Shown piece after piece: positions 12,460-23,516 of a stretch of DNA of 64,000 nucleotides. The DNA lies in contig NC_133534.1 in the NCBI RefSeq assembly GCF_048544455.1, positions 31,138,217 to 31,202,216 of the forward strand, given 5' to 3'. This DNA comes from Silene latifolia. Lineage: Eukaryota > Streptophyta > Magnoliopsida > Caryophyllales > Caryophyllaceae. The notes beneath the pieces are model-generated. The model saw only the letters and a list, made by a program, of their open reading frames with translations, did not search any database and was not told the DNA's origin. Positions within the stretch are counted from its first letter, which is position 1, and the number at the start of each line of letters is the position of its first letter. A program made the position numbers and the translations under genes.

Positions 12460-14556
12460 TTACTGCTTCTCCTTAAAAATAGTAGCAACATCAACAACCT
12501 GCTCCCCACTCTTAGCCGGATTAGCGTCAACATCCTGCTCCCCTGGAGAGTCGTCCTCTTGTTAATTCTCCATATTATGCAGGTCAGGATACTTTGAAGC
12601 AGCAAAGGCCATCTCAGCCTCAGGGTTCCACTTTGCCCTGGCCTCGACAGGCTCCGACATAGCAGTCGCCCTTCTCTTGATATAGAAGTAGAGGGAAGCA
12701 TCATCCAGCTTGAACTCCAAGTCATCCCTCTCTTGGGCGAGCTCCTCATTTCTGTCCAAGGCCTCCTGCAAAAGCCGCTTGCTCGAAACTGCCTCAGTCT
12801 TAGCAGCATCCCTCTCAGCTTGCACCCTTGTCAAGTTAGCAGCTTTAGCAGCCAGGTCAGCTCGTGCAAAATCCATCTCAGACTTTAGCCTGTCATAATC
12901 TGATCTCATCAGATCAATTCTGGCTACCAAAGAAGTAGCCTGATTGGCATTAAGGAGACAGGTCGCAACACCCTGATCAAAAACAGAGGGAAAAGTATGA
13001 GTAACTTACCCTAATAATAGAAAACCACCAAAACAAAACACACATAGAAATTGTTCCAACCTACCTCCCTTACAGCAGCCAAGGCACCAGCCAAGAGGCT
13101 GACTGAATGATCCACTGAAGCAACTGCCAGAGTAGCAGTCTCAACAGGGTCAAGGGTGAGCATGACATCTGACTTAGAAGCAGCGTAGTCCCTGATCTTC
13201 ACCCTAGAAGCCTCCATATTGTCCACCCTGGCTCTCACCTCTCTGACCGGGGCAGAAACATCAACATCTTCAATTTTCTATTTTTGGGTCAATTTCGAAC
13301 TTGTTTCAACAGGGCAGCAGTACTGATAGAGACCTTAGCGTCGACTGTTTCGGTCAAATCAATGACAGGCTTAGTATCCCCGCTTCCCTGGGAACCTTCC
13401 TCCTTGATCTTTGCCAGCCTGGCTGAAAGGTCAGCCATGCCAAACCTGGCAAGGTGAACAGATGACCTGGTGGCTGCAACACGAAATACTATATTAGCAA
13501 TATAAACAAAACATTATCAGGAAGCTAAAGTAAAAAGAAAAGAAAGACTAAGATAGACGTACTGCCTGAGGTAGTAGCACTAGCAGTCCATGAAGGTTTA
13601 GGCGCCCTGGCATCACGATCAGCCTTCAAACAGCGAGGAATGTGACCAACCCCACAACAGAGAGGCCAGGACCTCTCCAAAGGAGGAATAGCGAGGAAAG
13701 CAGAAACATTGGGAGTGGGATACTCAGTTTCAGTAACCCAGTCATCAACTGCACACATAAGAGGTATGACTTATTATAAATTTCATTTTATTTTTTACTA
13801 ACAAATAAAACATGCAGGGCAAAGAAAGAAACCAAAAGACTCACCAGCAACGCAGGCCTCATGATTTAAATACGCCAAGTCAGGACCCACAGAATTGGTC
13901 CTGACAAACATGTACCCAAGCAATTTGACCTTTATCATGGCCTTTGTCAAGTTACTCAGAAGAGGAGTAGTAGACGCCCTGACCTTAAAACTTATACGGC
14001 CAGGACTGTTTGTTTTAACAGCATAACAAGTCTTCAAGTCGTCAAGAGAAAAAGAAATATTGTATTTTTTTACAGAGATTCTCAATGGAACATACAACCT
14101 TCCATACCATTGGCATTAACTGATAAAATGGAACATCGCGCTCCTTAATAACCTTAGCCATAAGAGGAGAAAAAAGAAGCTTACAACCTGCCCTGAAAGC
14201 CCAATCATGAATACAGAACCAACCAGGACAAGCCCAGTCGGCACTGATGTGAGAATTCTTAGGGATCCAGACTTCAGCATTAGCAGGGATGATCCCCCTG
14301 TCCTTCAAAATCTTCTCAAACTCAGGCTTCAAACGGTTTGCAGGAGACTGATCCTCATTTAAAGCCTTCGTAGGCTTGAATTGAAAATCACCATGGAATA
14401 TTGAGATAATCTCCAATGGAGAATCACTCGGCTTACTGATTGTGGGAGATGGAGTAGCAGAAGAAGTAGGCAGAGTTTCAGAGAAGTTTCCTCAGGATTC
14501 TGAGGAGGAGGAGTTGCAGGAACCGCTGCCCTGGTAGACTTCTTCTTTGCAGCCAT
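12460..14556 (-). pseudogene. Tat-A antisense gene (Transposase_28 / 'gypsy type transposon' family), spliced, decayed
   Basis: Runs opposite to pol, as the extra gene of Tat elements typically does. It starts at ATG 14556 (MAAKKKSTRAAVPATPPP), about 130 bases downstream of a TATAAATA box. A one-base shift near 14480 and another in the A7 run near 14060 break the first exon, which holds WACPGWFCIHDWAFRAGC and PFYQLMPMVWKVV, the pattern of the plant 'putative gypsy type transposon' domain. GT-AG junctions are visible: donor near 13848, acceptor near 13751, donor near 13563, acceptor near 13475. The last exon (to 12460) is a long acidic/basic coiled coil (ERDAAKTEAV, NEELAQERDDLEFKLDD). Function is unknown; the family is known only from such elements. 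The splice model and domain name are by eye. Confidence 0.68.
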
Positions 14557-14685
14557 TATTTAAAAGATTGTGAAGAATTGATTAAAGATTGAAGAAGTTG
14601 AAAATTAAGAGAACTGAAGAGAAAGATTATTAAAGAGAAAATGAGAAGAAATTGCTTTGCTGAGTTCAACTTAATGAAGCACGCA

Positions 14686-14697
14686 GGTATTTATAAT
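14686..14697 (-). promoter_or_regulatory. TATA box of the Tat-A antisense gene
   Basis: TATAAATA on the minus strand (14688-14695), about 130 bases upstream of the antisense ATG. It lies inside the element and outside its LTR, so the antisense gene has its own core promoter. Confidence 0.55.
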
Positions 14698-14887
14698 GAA
14701 GAAGATTAGGGTTTCAGCCGCAAAGGAAGTGGATAATCATTAAGGAAGTTGCAGTAAATATCACACGCGTCATCAACTGCAGTAAAATAGCTGTTACAAG
14801 AAACTGACTAGGCTAAACTTAACCGTTGGGTAATCTTCCTAAAAATAAAGTTATCTCCTAATTTTTCCGTCCTGGCACACTGCAAAT

Positions 14888-14905
14888 AAGGAGATAAGAG
14901 GCAAT
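14888..14905 (+). other. Tat-A polypurine tract
   Basis: The purine-rich AAGGAGATAAGAGGCAAT directly precedes TGTTAGGCC, the likely LTR start. Confidence 0.55.
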
Positions 14906-15547
14906 TGTTAGGCCTGGAAATCCGCAGACCTCCCTGATCAGTATTTTATCTAAACCTGACTGCCAGGCTGTCAGCGTGTTAGGCTATCAGGGCACATGAA
15001 GATAGCCGCCAGGCCATGGAGAGGACAACGGTCAAAATATCAGGACGATATTAGACCCTATACGCGTATTATAAAGGAATTATATACGCAACATTAAGTG
15101 TGAAGATTATGCAGTAAATGTAGTAATTAAGGGATAAATAATTGGCAATTATTCCTGGTAATAATGGAGAATAATCTGCAATTAATATCGTATCAAGCAG
15201 CCGTTCAGGGAAGAAGCCTATATAAAGAATACTTTGAAGATATTGGAAACACATCATTTACACATAAGAAGAAGCATACGCAATACATAGAGAAAAATAA
15301 GCATTTTTATAATCATATTATTATTCTCCCAAATTACATAGTGAAATCCTCTCCTGGCTTGGTGCCCGTGGTTTTTTCCCATTCAAGGGTTTTCCACATA
15401 CAAAATTACTTGTCTTATTATTGTTGTTGTTATTTCATTTACAGCTTATTATTGTACCCTGACGACCTGATCAACAGACTATCTAGAGCTAGTTAACCCT
15501 ACACAACTTTTCCCTGACCTGATTTCGCCTTGCGCAAAATTTACACA
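14906..15547 (+). repeat. Tat-A 3' LTR (end approximate)
   Basis: Begins TGTTAGGCC after the PPT and contains a clear TATA box (TATATAAAG, 15219-15227). The U3 half carries many CAGG/CCTG words. The end near TTACACA at 15547 is a guess, because the partner LTR is outside the window. Confidence 0.5.
15219..15227 (+). promoter_or_regulatory. TATA box in Tat-A LTR
   Basis: TATATAAAG, preceded by a GC-containing U3. It is the presumed Pol II core promoter of Tat-A. Confidence 0.55.
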
Positions 15548-16404
15548 AAACACAACCCTATATTCCTACCCTAAATGGATATTTCGTCAGGGAGGGAAGT
15601 CATGAATACTTTCACGGGTTTCCCGAACCTTGGCATTATAGGGGAAAAAAACTAGCTGGAATCGACGTCTCCCACGATTGCTACTTCATCCCTTCAAAAA
15701 CGGTTCCTACCGTCAAAACTCGTCAGAAACCTTGTCTCGACTAACAGGTTGTTAGCCTTCTGTTTGGAGAAGATCGATTTGTCAGAGCTGCGTAGGATGA
15801 GATCATTACCATGATACTTCAAGATGACCATTTCAACCCCACAACATTGATCACTAACACCAGCTCAAATCAGGAAAAACATGGAGAAAGTCGATCAAAT
15901 GGACCAACAACCAAGGAAAGATCTTCAAGGTCACTAGTGGAGAAGGAGAGATGTTCAAAAGAGAACCCGAAGATGATGAATTCGAGTCAGAGTTAGGGTC
16001 AGGGTCGGAATCAGAGTTTGAGTCTACAAAAGTTGCTAGTGAGTCTTCCTCTGCTGTCACTCCCCACCCCGTTGTTTCTCCTAGCTTAACATCACATAGT
16101 AACAGCAGTTTGGGAAATGTCCCAGCAGCTGTCCCTTTACCGCCACTGACTACTGAACAGATGGCTTCTTTGTTTCAGCTCTTTTCAAATTTTAATATGA
16201 ATAAATTAATTCTGCTTAATCCATGTCTTTTTCTGAATGCAATTATATTTACGGTGATAATGAGGATGACCCTGACCCAGACTCAGTCGAATTACCTCCC
16301 TATATAATCAAAGAGATACTACAAGAGGGGTAAGGGGCACCAGTTTTAGAAAACACTGAACCCATCAACGTAGGGACCGAACTAGAACCCCAAGAACTTA
16401 GGAT
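15548..16404 (+). pseudogene. Tat-B remnant upstream of RT (gag-pol linker)
   Basis: A short open frame (15951-16307) reads an acidic Ser/Glu-rich stretch (SELGSGSESEFES), a proline-rich spacer, and LTTEQMASLFQLFSNFN. Another frame around 16230-16390 reads DNEDDPDPDSVELPPYI and LEPQELRI, which resembles the segment just before RT in Tat polyproteins. Stops and shifts separate the pieces. No zinc knuckle or protease Asp-Thr/Ser-Gly is visible, so most of gag and protease are gone or unrecognisable. Confidence 0.5.
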
Positions 16405-17325
16405 ATGGACGACTTAGACCCAACTGAAAGGGCCAATTTCATCGACATCCTACACGAGTTCAAAGACGTTTTCGCTTGGTCTTACAAGGACATGCCAGGG
16501 ATCGACAGGAATATTGCAGAACATCGCATTCCAATCAAACCGGGTTTCAAACCTATAAAACAGAAGCTCCGTCGGATGAGGACCGAGTGGGCTCTTAAGA
16601 TCAAAGAAGAAGTCGATAAACAATTCAAAGCAGGGTTCATCAAAGTTTCCGAGTATTCAGACTGGGTGGCTAACATAGTCCCCGTACCCAAAAAGGATGG
16701 GCGAATCTGGGTTTGTGTCAGAGACCTGAACAAAGCGAGTCCCAAGGATGACTTCCCTCTACCATAAATTGACGTACTGGTAGATAATACAGCAGATCAC
16801 GCGTTGCTATCCTTCATTGATGGGTATGCAGGGTAAAACCAGATCAAAATAGCTATAGAAGATATGCATAAGACAGCTTTCGTCACTCAGTGGGGCACAT
16901 ATTGTTATATTGTTATGCCGTTTGGGCTAATGAATGCTGCAGCTACATACCAACGCACTGCGACCACTTTACTACATGACATAATGCATAAAGAAGTGGA
17001 AGTATATGTAGACGATATGATTGTCAAATCCAAGGATAGAAAAGGGCACATCGATAACCTTCGCAAATTCTTCCTAAGACTACGCAAGTACAACATGAGG
17101 CTCAATCCCCTGAAATGTGCATTCGGAGTCACATCAGGCAAGCTTCTAGGATATGTAGTCAGCCACAGAGGGATAGAAATTGATCCATCCAAGATCAAAG
17201 TTTTAATCAAAATGCCACAACCCCAAACAGAAAAGAAGGTTAGAGGATTTCTAGGCAAAGTGCAGTATATAAGCCGATTCATATCAAAGCTCACTATGAT
17301 CTGCGACCTATTTTCAAAAACCTAA
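16405..17325 (+). pseudogene. pol: Tat-B pol: reverse transcriptase
   Basis: RT motifs run in order: FAWSYKDMPGID, KPIKQKLRRMR, EYSDWVANIVPVPKKDGR, then RDLNKASPKDDFPLP followed by a stop at 16765-16767. The same frame continues after the stop through LSFIDGYAG (first catalytic Asp), another stop near 16836, TYCYIVMPFGLMNAAATYQ, and an intact EVYVDDMIVKSK with both catalytic Asp (about 17000-17033). The thumb ends with VRGFLGKVQYISRFISKL. The frame then shifts near 17320. Compared with Tat-A, the YVDD hairpin is complete here. The Gly-Tyr after the first Asp motif is followed by a stop, so the enzyme is dead. Confidence 0.9.
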
Positions 17326-18616
17326 AGAAAACAGATCATACCATATGGGAAGACGACTGTCAAAAGGCGTTTAACAAGATCAAGAAGATTTTGGCCAAAC
17401 CACCAGTGCTAATGCCTCCCCAACGAGATCAACCTCTTGGTTTGTATCTCACAGTCACTGAAACAGCCATGGGGGCTCTGCTCGCGCAGACCATTAGAAA
17501 TGAAGAAAGAGCTATCTACTACATTAGTAAGAAGTTTTCGGAGTACGAGTGTAAGTATACACCTCTCGAAAAGACATGCCTCACTTTTGTGTGGGAAACC
17601 AAGAAGCTACACCATTACATGCTTAGCTACTCTGTCAACGTGTATTCTAAAATGGATCCCGTCAAGTACCTCTTCGAAAACCCGTCCTTAACGGACGTTT
17701 GGTGAGACGAACCTTAATGCTCTCAGAATATGACCTCAAATACGTGCCTCTGAAAGTCATAAAGGGACGTGACGTGGTTGAGTTCTTTACAGATAATCCT
17801 ATCAACGATACCCAGGAAATAGACAAATGGTCATTCCCAGATAAGGATATCCTACAGGCTAGTGTAGACTCTTGGGATCTTTATTATGATGGGGCATCAA
17901 ATTTAAGAGGAATTGGAATATGATTGTTGCTCATTTCTCCTGAAGACGAGCATACACCCCTTTCAGTCAAACTCGACTTTGAGGTGACAAATAATGCAGC
18001 AGAGTATGAAGCTTGCCTCATTGGTCTACATGCAGCAGTAAGTTTAGGCATTAAGAATCTTCGAGTTCACGGGGACTCATCCTTGATCATTAACCAGGTT
18101 ACAGGATCTTGGAAAATCCGAAGTGAAAGTCTAGCACCTTATCAGGCTAGGATAGATCAAGTCGCCCAATTCTTCGATCAGGTCACTTATCTACACCGAT
18201 CTCGCGAAGAGAATCAACTTGCAGACGCTCTTGCAAAACTTGCATCTTTGATTAATATGCCAGAAAACATGGTTGAAATGCCTTTATGTATCGAACGGCG
18301 GTCAAAACCGGCCTATGTACACCTCCTTACAGATGAAAAAGAAAGCCCAGAAGAACCTTGGTTGCAAGCCATTATAAACTTCAAACTTAATGGTATATAC
18401 CCGCCAGATATGGACAAGAGGGGACAACGCGCCATACGTCTACTCGCCTCTCAGTACCTCCTTATGCAAGGGGAGTTATTAAAAAGAACACCTCTCGGTG
18501 TCGTCTCGCGTTGCCTTGATCATTCAGAGGCACAAAAAGTAATGGAAGAAGTCCACGTGGAGAATGCGGCCCTCACACGAGTGGACCCAGGATGGCAAAG
18601 AAAATCACGCGTCTAG
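17326..18616 (+). pseudogene. pol: Tat-B pol: RNase H and second RNase H
   Basis: The first RNase H (17391-17705) shows ETAMGALLAQT, AIYYISKKFSEYECKYTPLE and HHYMLSYSVNVYS, then a stop/shift at 17702. The next frame reads SEYDLKYVPLKVIKGRDV, then the second RNase H: DSWDLYYDGASNLRGIGI, a TGA at 17921-17923, LDFEVTNNAAEYEACLIGL, VHGDSSLI, and EENQLADALAKLAS. The four acidic residues of the second RNase H can all be found. The frame runs on through RGQRAIRLLASQYLLMQGEL into the integrase zinc-finger region and is lost near 18550, where a small indel destroys the first His pair in frame. Confidence 0.88.
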
Positions 18617-19578
18617 GGTATTACTGGACGATAATGGAGTCATATTGTATTAAATACGTCAGGCATTGCCAAAATTGCCAGATTTTCGGAAAGGTGCAAC
18701 ATGTTCCTCCCTCAATGCTATAGACCATGATATCTCCCTGGCCATTTTCCACTTGGGGAATTGACATCATTGGGAAAATCACTCCAGCTGGAACAGCAGG
18801 TCACTGTTTCATTTTGGTAGCTAACGACTATTTTACCATATGGATCGAAGCAGCGTCTTACACTAGTCTTACAGCCAAAAATGTGGCAAAGTTCATACAA
18901 ACCAATATCATTTATCTATATGGTTGCCCACATGAAATCATCAGTGACCATGGATCACATTTCCAGGCCGAAACTGAGCAATTGCTAGCCAAATATAAGA
19001 TCAAGCATCACCATTCCTCGCCGTAGAGACCTCAAACTAATGGCGCAGTAGAAGCAGCTAACAAAAATGACACCACAATTCTCAAGAAAATGATCGACAA
19101 TTATCGTGATTGGCCCAGCAAAATACCCTTTGCGTTGTGGGGATATCGCACATCAGTTAGGACACCCACTGGGGTGACTCCTTTCTATTTGACTTACGAC
19201 ATGGAAGCTGTACAACCAGTAGAGCTAGAGATCCCGTCTCTACGTATTCTATTAGAAAGTCAAATTCCAGAAGGTAATTAGAAGATAGATAGGTATCATG
19301 AACTTGTCCTCTTGGACGAACGAAGGTTGCGCGCATTACATAATGTGCAGATATATCAGGCGTGTATCAAAGGAGCCTTTAATAAATGGGTTAAACCCAG
19401 GAACATCGAAGAAGGAGATTTGGTGCTCAAATCACGAGGAAAGTTTAAACCTAACTGGGCCGGACCTTTCTTATTCAAGTCCATACTCTCAGGGGGTGCG
19501 GTTAGGATTAAAGACATGGATGGGAATGAATTTGCTAACCCAACCAACCTAGACCAACTGAAACGATACTACCCTTAG
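18617..19578 (+). pseudogene. pol: Tat-B pol: integrase
   Basis: The CxxC half of the zinc finger (CQNCQIFGKV) lies around 18660-18690. The core starts WPFSTWGIDIIGKITPAG. The triad is Asp in VANDYF, Asp in ISDHGSHF (the usual Asn after Asp is His), and Glu in GAVEAANKN. In-frame stops occur near 18720, at 19024-19026 and at 19279-19281. The C-terminal part (ERRLRALHNV, NIEEGDLVLK, KFKPNWAGPFL, NLDQLKRYYP) ends naturally at 19578. About ten residues seem to be missing after DLVLK. This is a degraded copy of an ordinary plant Tat integrase. Confidence 0.88.
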
Positions 19579-20139
19579 CATAGGACAAAAACACGCCTCG
19601 TGTGACACTCATGTGCCACTCTTGCGACACGAAATAAAAATGGCCCTGGCCTGCTGAAATAAAAACTTATGTCATCCTGCTCTTGCGTTTCGACATTTTG
19701 TCATCCTCACATCATCAAAATTGAATTGTACTTAGGAGTAAGTAAACACATGCTTGTTTTTTTTCTAACGTTCTTTACAAGCTCTTGTTTCGAACAATTA
19801 TTCTTTTACATATACTCGAACTACGCACAAGGTTTAATTTCATTTTTTCTAATGAATACGTAGGCAATCCTTCACAGGATACAACCCATTATTTTAAAAT
19901 GTAAATAGAACGACATTTGCATTTGCATTTGAAATTTGACAAGGATAAGTAAAAGGAAAAATCGTAACAGTTTCTTAACTGACAAATCTTTTATTCAGTT
20001 TTGTTCCATAATTAGTAATAATATGCCAAATACATATAAAATAAAATGCTGAAAATAAATGCTAGGCTAGGTTCTAAAACTCGCCGTTTATTATAATTTA
20101 AATAATAATAATAAATAATATTATAATAAATGAGTAAGG
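19579..20139 (+). other. Tat-B spacer after pol
   Basis: AT-rich and non-coding, with an ATAATAATAATAA run near 20100. It separates convergent pol (+) and the first antisense gene (-). No terminator-like signal stands out. Confidence 0.5.
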
Positions 20140-20681
20140 CTATTTTTCCATTTTCCCTTTGCGTTTGTCACCCTTATCATACTTCTTGTCTCGACCATGA
20201 GCCCGACGCTCTTGCATTATCTCCGACCTAATCACCAATGGTTGTTCTCGTGGTCTAGCCTTACCATTTCGATCTATCACCATCTTCTCGACAGAGGCGG
20301 CTTTCTGTTTCTTCAACGGATGAACGACTCGGGATCCGGCCTCTTCTTTTTCCTCAGTCAAGTACTTTTAGTTCTCCTTTGCTACTTCACAGATCTTATA
20401 ATCCACGGGCTCGTGCTTCCTCAGCTTCTCACCTTCTTTAGGAGCACCAGCCTTTCTCCATAGCAAATATGAGTCAGATACCCATACGAAGCCAACATGA
20501 ACTGATATGAATCACATGTTCATCTGGGCCCACCGATGTACCCACTCTCTACAAGACTTTGAAGTATGTGCTAAGGCAGTTTGAGGAACGGTATCTAGCT
20601 TTGGAATTTTCTGCTTAAGGCCCACTTGCCTCATCAATATCTCAGGAAAAAAGCAAACCATGAATTCCAAGCCAGGGACAC

Positions 20682-21998
20682 TGTAACACCCCCACATACC
20701 AAGGAGCCTTAAAAAGACCGTCCCTAGCATAAAAACGTGTTACCTTCTCGGTTGCCCGAGGAAAGTAATTATCAAAAGTCGATAAAAGAACAATTACAAT
20801 TATTACAAGTGATCTAACCAAACTACTAAAACAAAAGATACAACACAACATCCTTATGTGAACTATCTCTAACGTAACTTGCGAAAGACCCATCCCTGCC
20901 AAGACTCCAGCTATCATCCAAGACCTCAGCTGAAAGACCGACTGCTCACCATAAGAGATCACGGCAGACAAAACAGAACAAACAAAGACAAACCACACAT
21001 GGTCAGCAACTGAGGCAACACAACAACAACCACATACACTACACAAGTACACAAGTACACAAGTACACAAAACACACACACGCCACAACTCCGATCAATC
21101 ACCGTTACCGACTGTCCACTGGACTAGCCCTGCCAGTGGGGGACTGCATCTGTTCCCACCTAAGCCCCGCTCATCATACCGAGCGATAAACCTGTCCCAT
21201 TAATGTGCGAATCCCCTCCCGTGGCGGGTTCCTCGGAGGGCGAAACAAGGGCATGAAGCCACTCCTGCATGTGACTCCACTCAGCCGAGGACGCACCTCG
21301 AGAACCATGGATAATCATTCATAATCAGCTGCACCACAACAACAACAAATGAAACAACACAACACCAACTGATTACCATAATCAAACAACCACACTGACA
21401 CTACAATCAACACAACAACTGACACACTAAATAACCAAGAGAAACCGAGTAGGCGAACCTACCTTTAGCGCACCGCAGCGATTCCACTTCCGATGACATG
21501 ATACCAGTCAATCAAGCAACACACCTATATAAACAGTACAATCACCTATCACTATTACCATAACCCTAATTTGAAAATGCAGCAACAAAGATGATGATGA
21601 TGATGACATAACTACGCAAAACATACCGGCGTTAAGACCGCTACCCAACTCAAGCAATCTATCCCCAAGGCACAAGCATCCTCTAAGGCTCCAATAGAAG
21701 AAGTTATGGTGAAGGGAAGGAGAGGGGCAACATCTAGGTTTGGAGGAAGGAGGTGGAAATGATTTGCGATTCTATCAAAACACGAAACCCCGCTGAAAAG
21801 ACGCTACTCGATTGAGTAACAACCTCACTCGATCGAGCGGCCCCTACTCGATCGAGTAGCCTCGACTAGATCGAGTACCACTCATCCCAAGGTCTATCAC
21901 AACACGAGACACCGCTTGTACGAATTCCCAAAGGCTACAACATGCCTCTAAGGTCGGTCAACGTCGGTCAACGGGTCCCTAAAAGGACGGGTATTACA
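20682..21998 (-). mobile_element. Solo LTR (Tekay-type family) in the coding exon of antisense gene 1
   Basis: Reads TGTAATACCC...GGGGGTGTTACA on the minus strand and is flanked on both sides by GACAC (20677-20681 and 21999-22003). It has the same conserved block and ACTCGATCGAGT-type cluster (21806-21885) as the LTRs at 23517, 34866 and 59093. It is 1317 bp with no internal sequence, so it was left by LTR-LTR recombination. Confidence 0.88.
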
Positions 21999-22238
21999 GA
22001 CACGAACTGACCGTGTCAGATCTAAAATTGAGACTCCAGTAACTGACCTGATGTGCCGCCATGGCATAATCCATCGGATCAAGGGGCCACCTTCACCCTT
22101 CAACTTATTTTCCCAGTAGTTGCAAACCCGGGTGAAGTCCACCATGTGCAGCCTAATTCTCATTGCAATTGATCGAGCATGATATCCTTACACATTAACT
22201 GGGGGCTCGATCAGCCGCAATCATTCCATCAGCCAAAC

Positions 22239-22339
22239 CTGCAAAAAGAGGACGCGAATTTAATATCCATATGTCGACCGAAAAAAAAAAGGAAAAAAAA
22301 AACGGAAAAAAAAAGAAAAAAAGACGATCGAATTCTTAC
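22239..22339 (-). other. Intron of antisense gene 1
   Basis: GTAAGA at the donor and CTTTTTGCAG at the acceptor, with a long pyrimidine-rich run on the minus strand (the A-rich + strand at 22279-22321). A homologous intron with the same borders occurs at 47693-47811 in the second gene copy. Confidence 0.75.
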
Positions 22340-22972
22340 CTGCAGTATGACGGGACTTCCCAAATAAGAAAGCTCGCAGTTGGCCTTCCTATTATCCAAA
22401 CCAAGGCTGGTCTCCCCTAAAACTAGGCATGCTGGGCTCCTGCGTAGCTCCATTTGCTCTATTATGCTCAAAAAACGAGAATCACCCCTCATCTCCTTAT
22501 CAACATGCCCTTGAAGGACATAGCAATTAAGTAGACAAAACCCAAAGGCCCTGCACCTCGCAGCATAGGAAATGGTCGGGTCCTCTCTATTTATAAATCG
22601 GTCAACAAAGTCAAGCATACAGACACCTTTGGAAGTCACCAGACGGTCCACCTTAGCCTTGGTCAGTCCAAGAAAATCCCTGAATTTATTTTTATAGCCT
22701 TGAGAGCTAGGGGGTATAGCCGGTACAATTTCTGGATCCCATTCTCCAATAGCAGCTATTTCTTCAGGAAAAGGACAAATTTTGCCTCCTAGAAAGGCGA
22801 ATACATGAAAATTTGGGTCCCAATACTCAAGACAAGCATCCAAGAAATGCTTCACTACTTTCACTAACTTGAGACTTATGATCGATCCTAAGTTAAAAGA
22901 ACCCATGTCATGTTTCTCAACATTTGTAAACTCATTCGTCCATTCCCTCAGACGGTTTTCAAAGGCATTCAT

Positions 22973-23516
22973 AATTGTTGAATTTTTTTTTGAGAGAATA
23001 TGTGAGCTTTATGTGGTAGACGGAAGAAAAGAAGGAATGGTGTGAATAAAAGCTAAACCCAAGCCTCTATTTTTACTATTCTCTATTTCCTAATTTCTGT
23101 CGAGGACTGACAACTTGGCGAAATGACGCAGCATTTGCTGCGCCTCTTCCCCAGGTCCTCTTTCTGTGTTTTCAGCCACTGATCTTTCCTATTTTGCTTT
23201 TAGCATAGTTTCCTATTCCTATAGGCACTCGATTCGGTAATTTAGACTAAATTACCAAGTTTTATGTTTCCTAATCCTTTTCGGGTTCGCTTTTCGAGGC
23301 AAAATCGACATTTTCGCCAAAACCAGCACACTTACTCCTTTTCATTTGTTTATTTAGGGGAATTATTTCACTCCTCTTTTCAATACATTTAACACTTAGA
23401 CATTTCTTTTAATTTTCTTTTTTTAGGGGGTAGCCCTCCCTACCGTCCGGTCTTTTTTGCTTATTTCTGGGCATTTTTGACATTTTTTTTACTACGTTTA
23501 ACACTTAGACATTTCT
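22973..23516 (-). promoter_or_regulatory. Promoter region of antisense gene 1 and host spacer with 110-bp tandem duplication
   Basis: A weak TATA-like AAAAATAGAGG lies about 100 bases upstream of the ATG. A GCAGCA..TGCTGC palindrome (GACGCAGCATTTGCTGCGCC, 23123-23142) sits just beyond it. From 23388 a TTTAACACTTAGACATTTCT phrase repeats after exactly 110 bases at 23498, and the Tekay-like element has inserted into the second unit. Confidence 0.55.

Larger units (their letters stand above)
8340..15547 (+). mobile_element. Tat-lineage Ty3/Gypsy element 'Tat-A', 3' part
   Basis: The polyprotein order is RT, RNase H, second (archaeal-type) RNase H, integrase. With an antisense gene downstream and a long 3' region, this is diagnostic of the plant Tat lineage. 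Gag and protease must lie to the left of the window, because the Copia element at 104-8339 interrupts it in the segment between protease and RT. The 3' LTR end near 15547 is my estimate, since the 5' LTR is not in view. Confidence 0.8.
20140..22972 (-). pseudogene. Tat-B antisense gene 1: DUF7745 / plant-mobile-domain-like protein, spliced, disrupted by a solo LTR
   Basis: Exon 1 (22972-22340) opens MNAFENRLREWTNEF and contains KHFLDACLEYWDPNFHVFAF, EIAAIGEWDP, FRDFLGLTKAKVDRL, ARCRAFGFCLLNCYVLQGH and RSPACLVLGETSLGLDN. This is the pattern of plant DUF7745/PMD-type transposon proteins. A 101-nt GT-AG intron (22339-22239) joins exon 2, which reads VWLME, stop, LRLIEPPVNV, stop, then HMVDFTRVCNYWENKL and IRWIMPWRHIRSVTG. 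It is split by a solo LTR (20682-21998) flanked by GACAC. Beyond the LTR it continues PGLEFMVCFFPEILMRQVGL, two further stops, and a very basic tail (KKYDKGDKRKGKMEK) ending at 20140. A second copy at 47397-48040 confirms exon frames and intron. The role is unknown; the basic tail could be a nuclear signal. Confidence 0.75.

Noticed and set aside
20642..21088. 148-codon minus-strand frame beginning in Cys-rich sequence
   Set aside because: It crosses from LTR into host sequence, and its first part is CA-repeat translation. Only the last part belongs to antisense gene 1.
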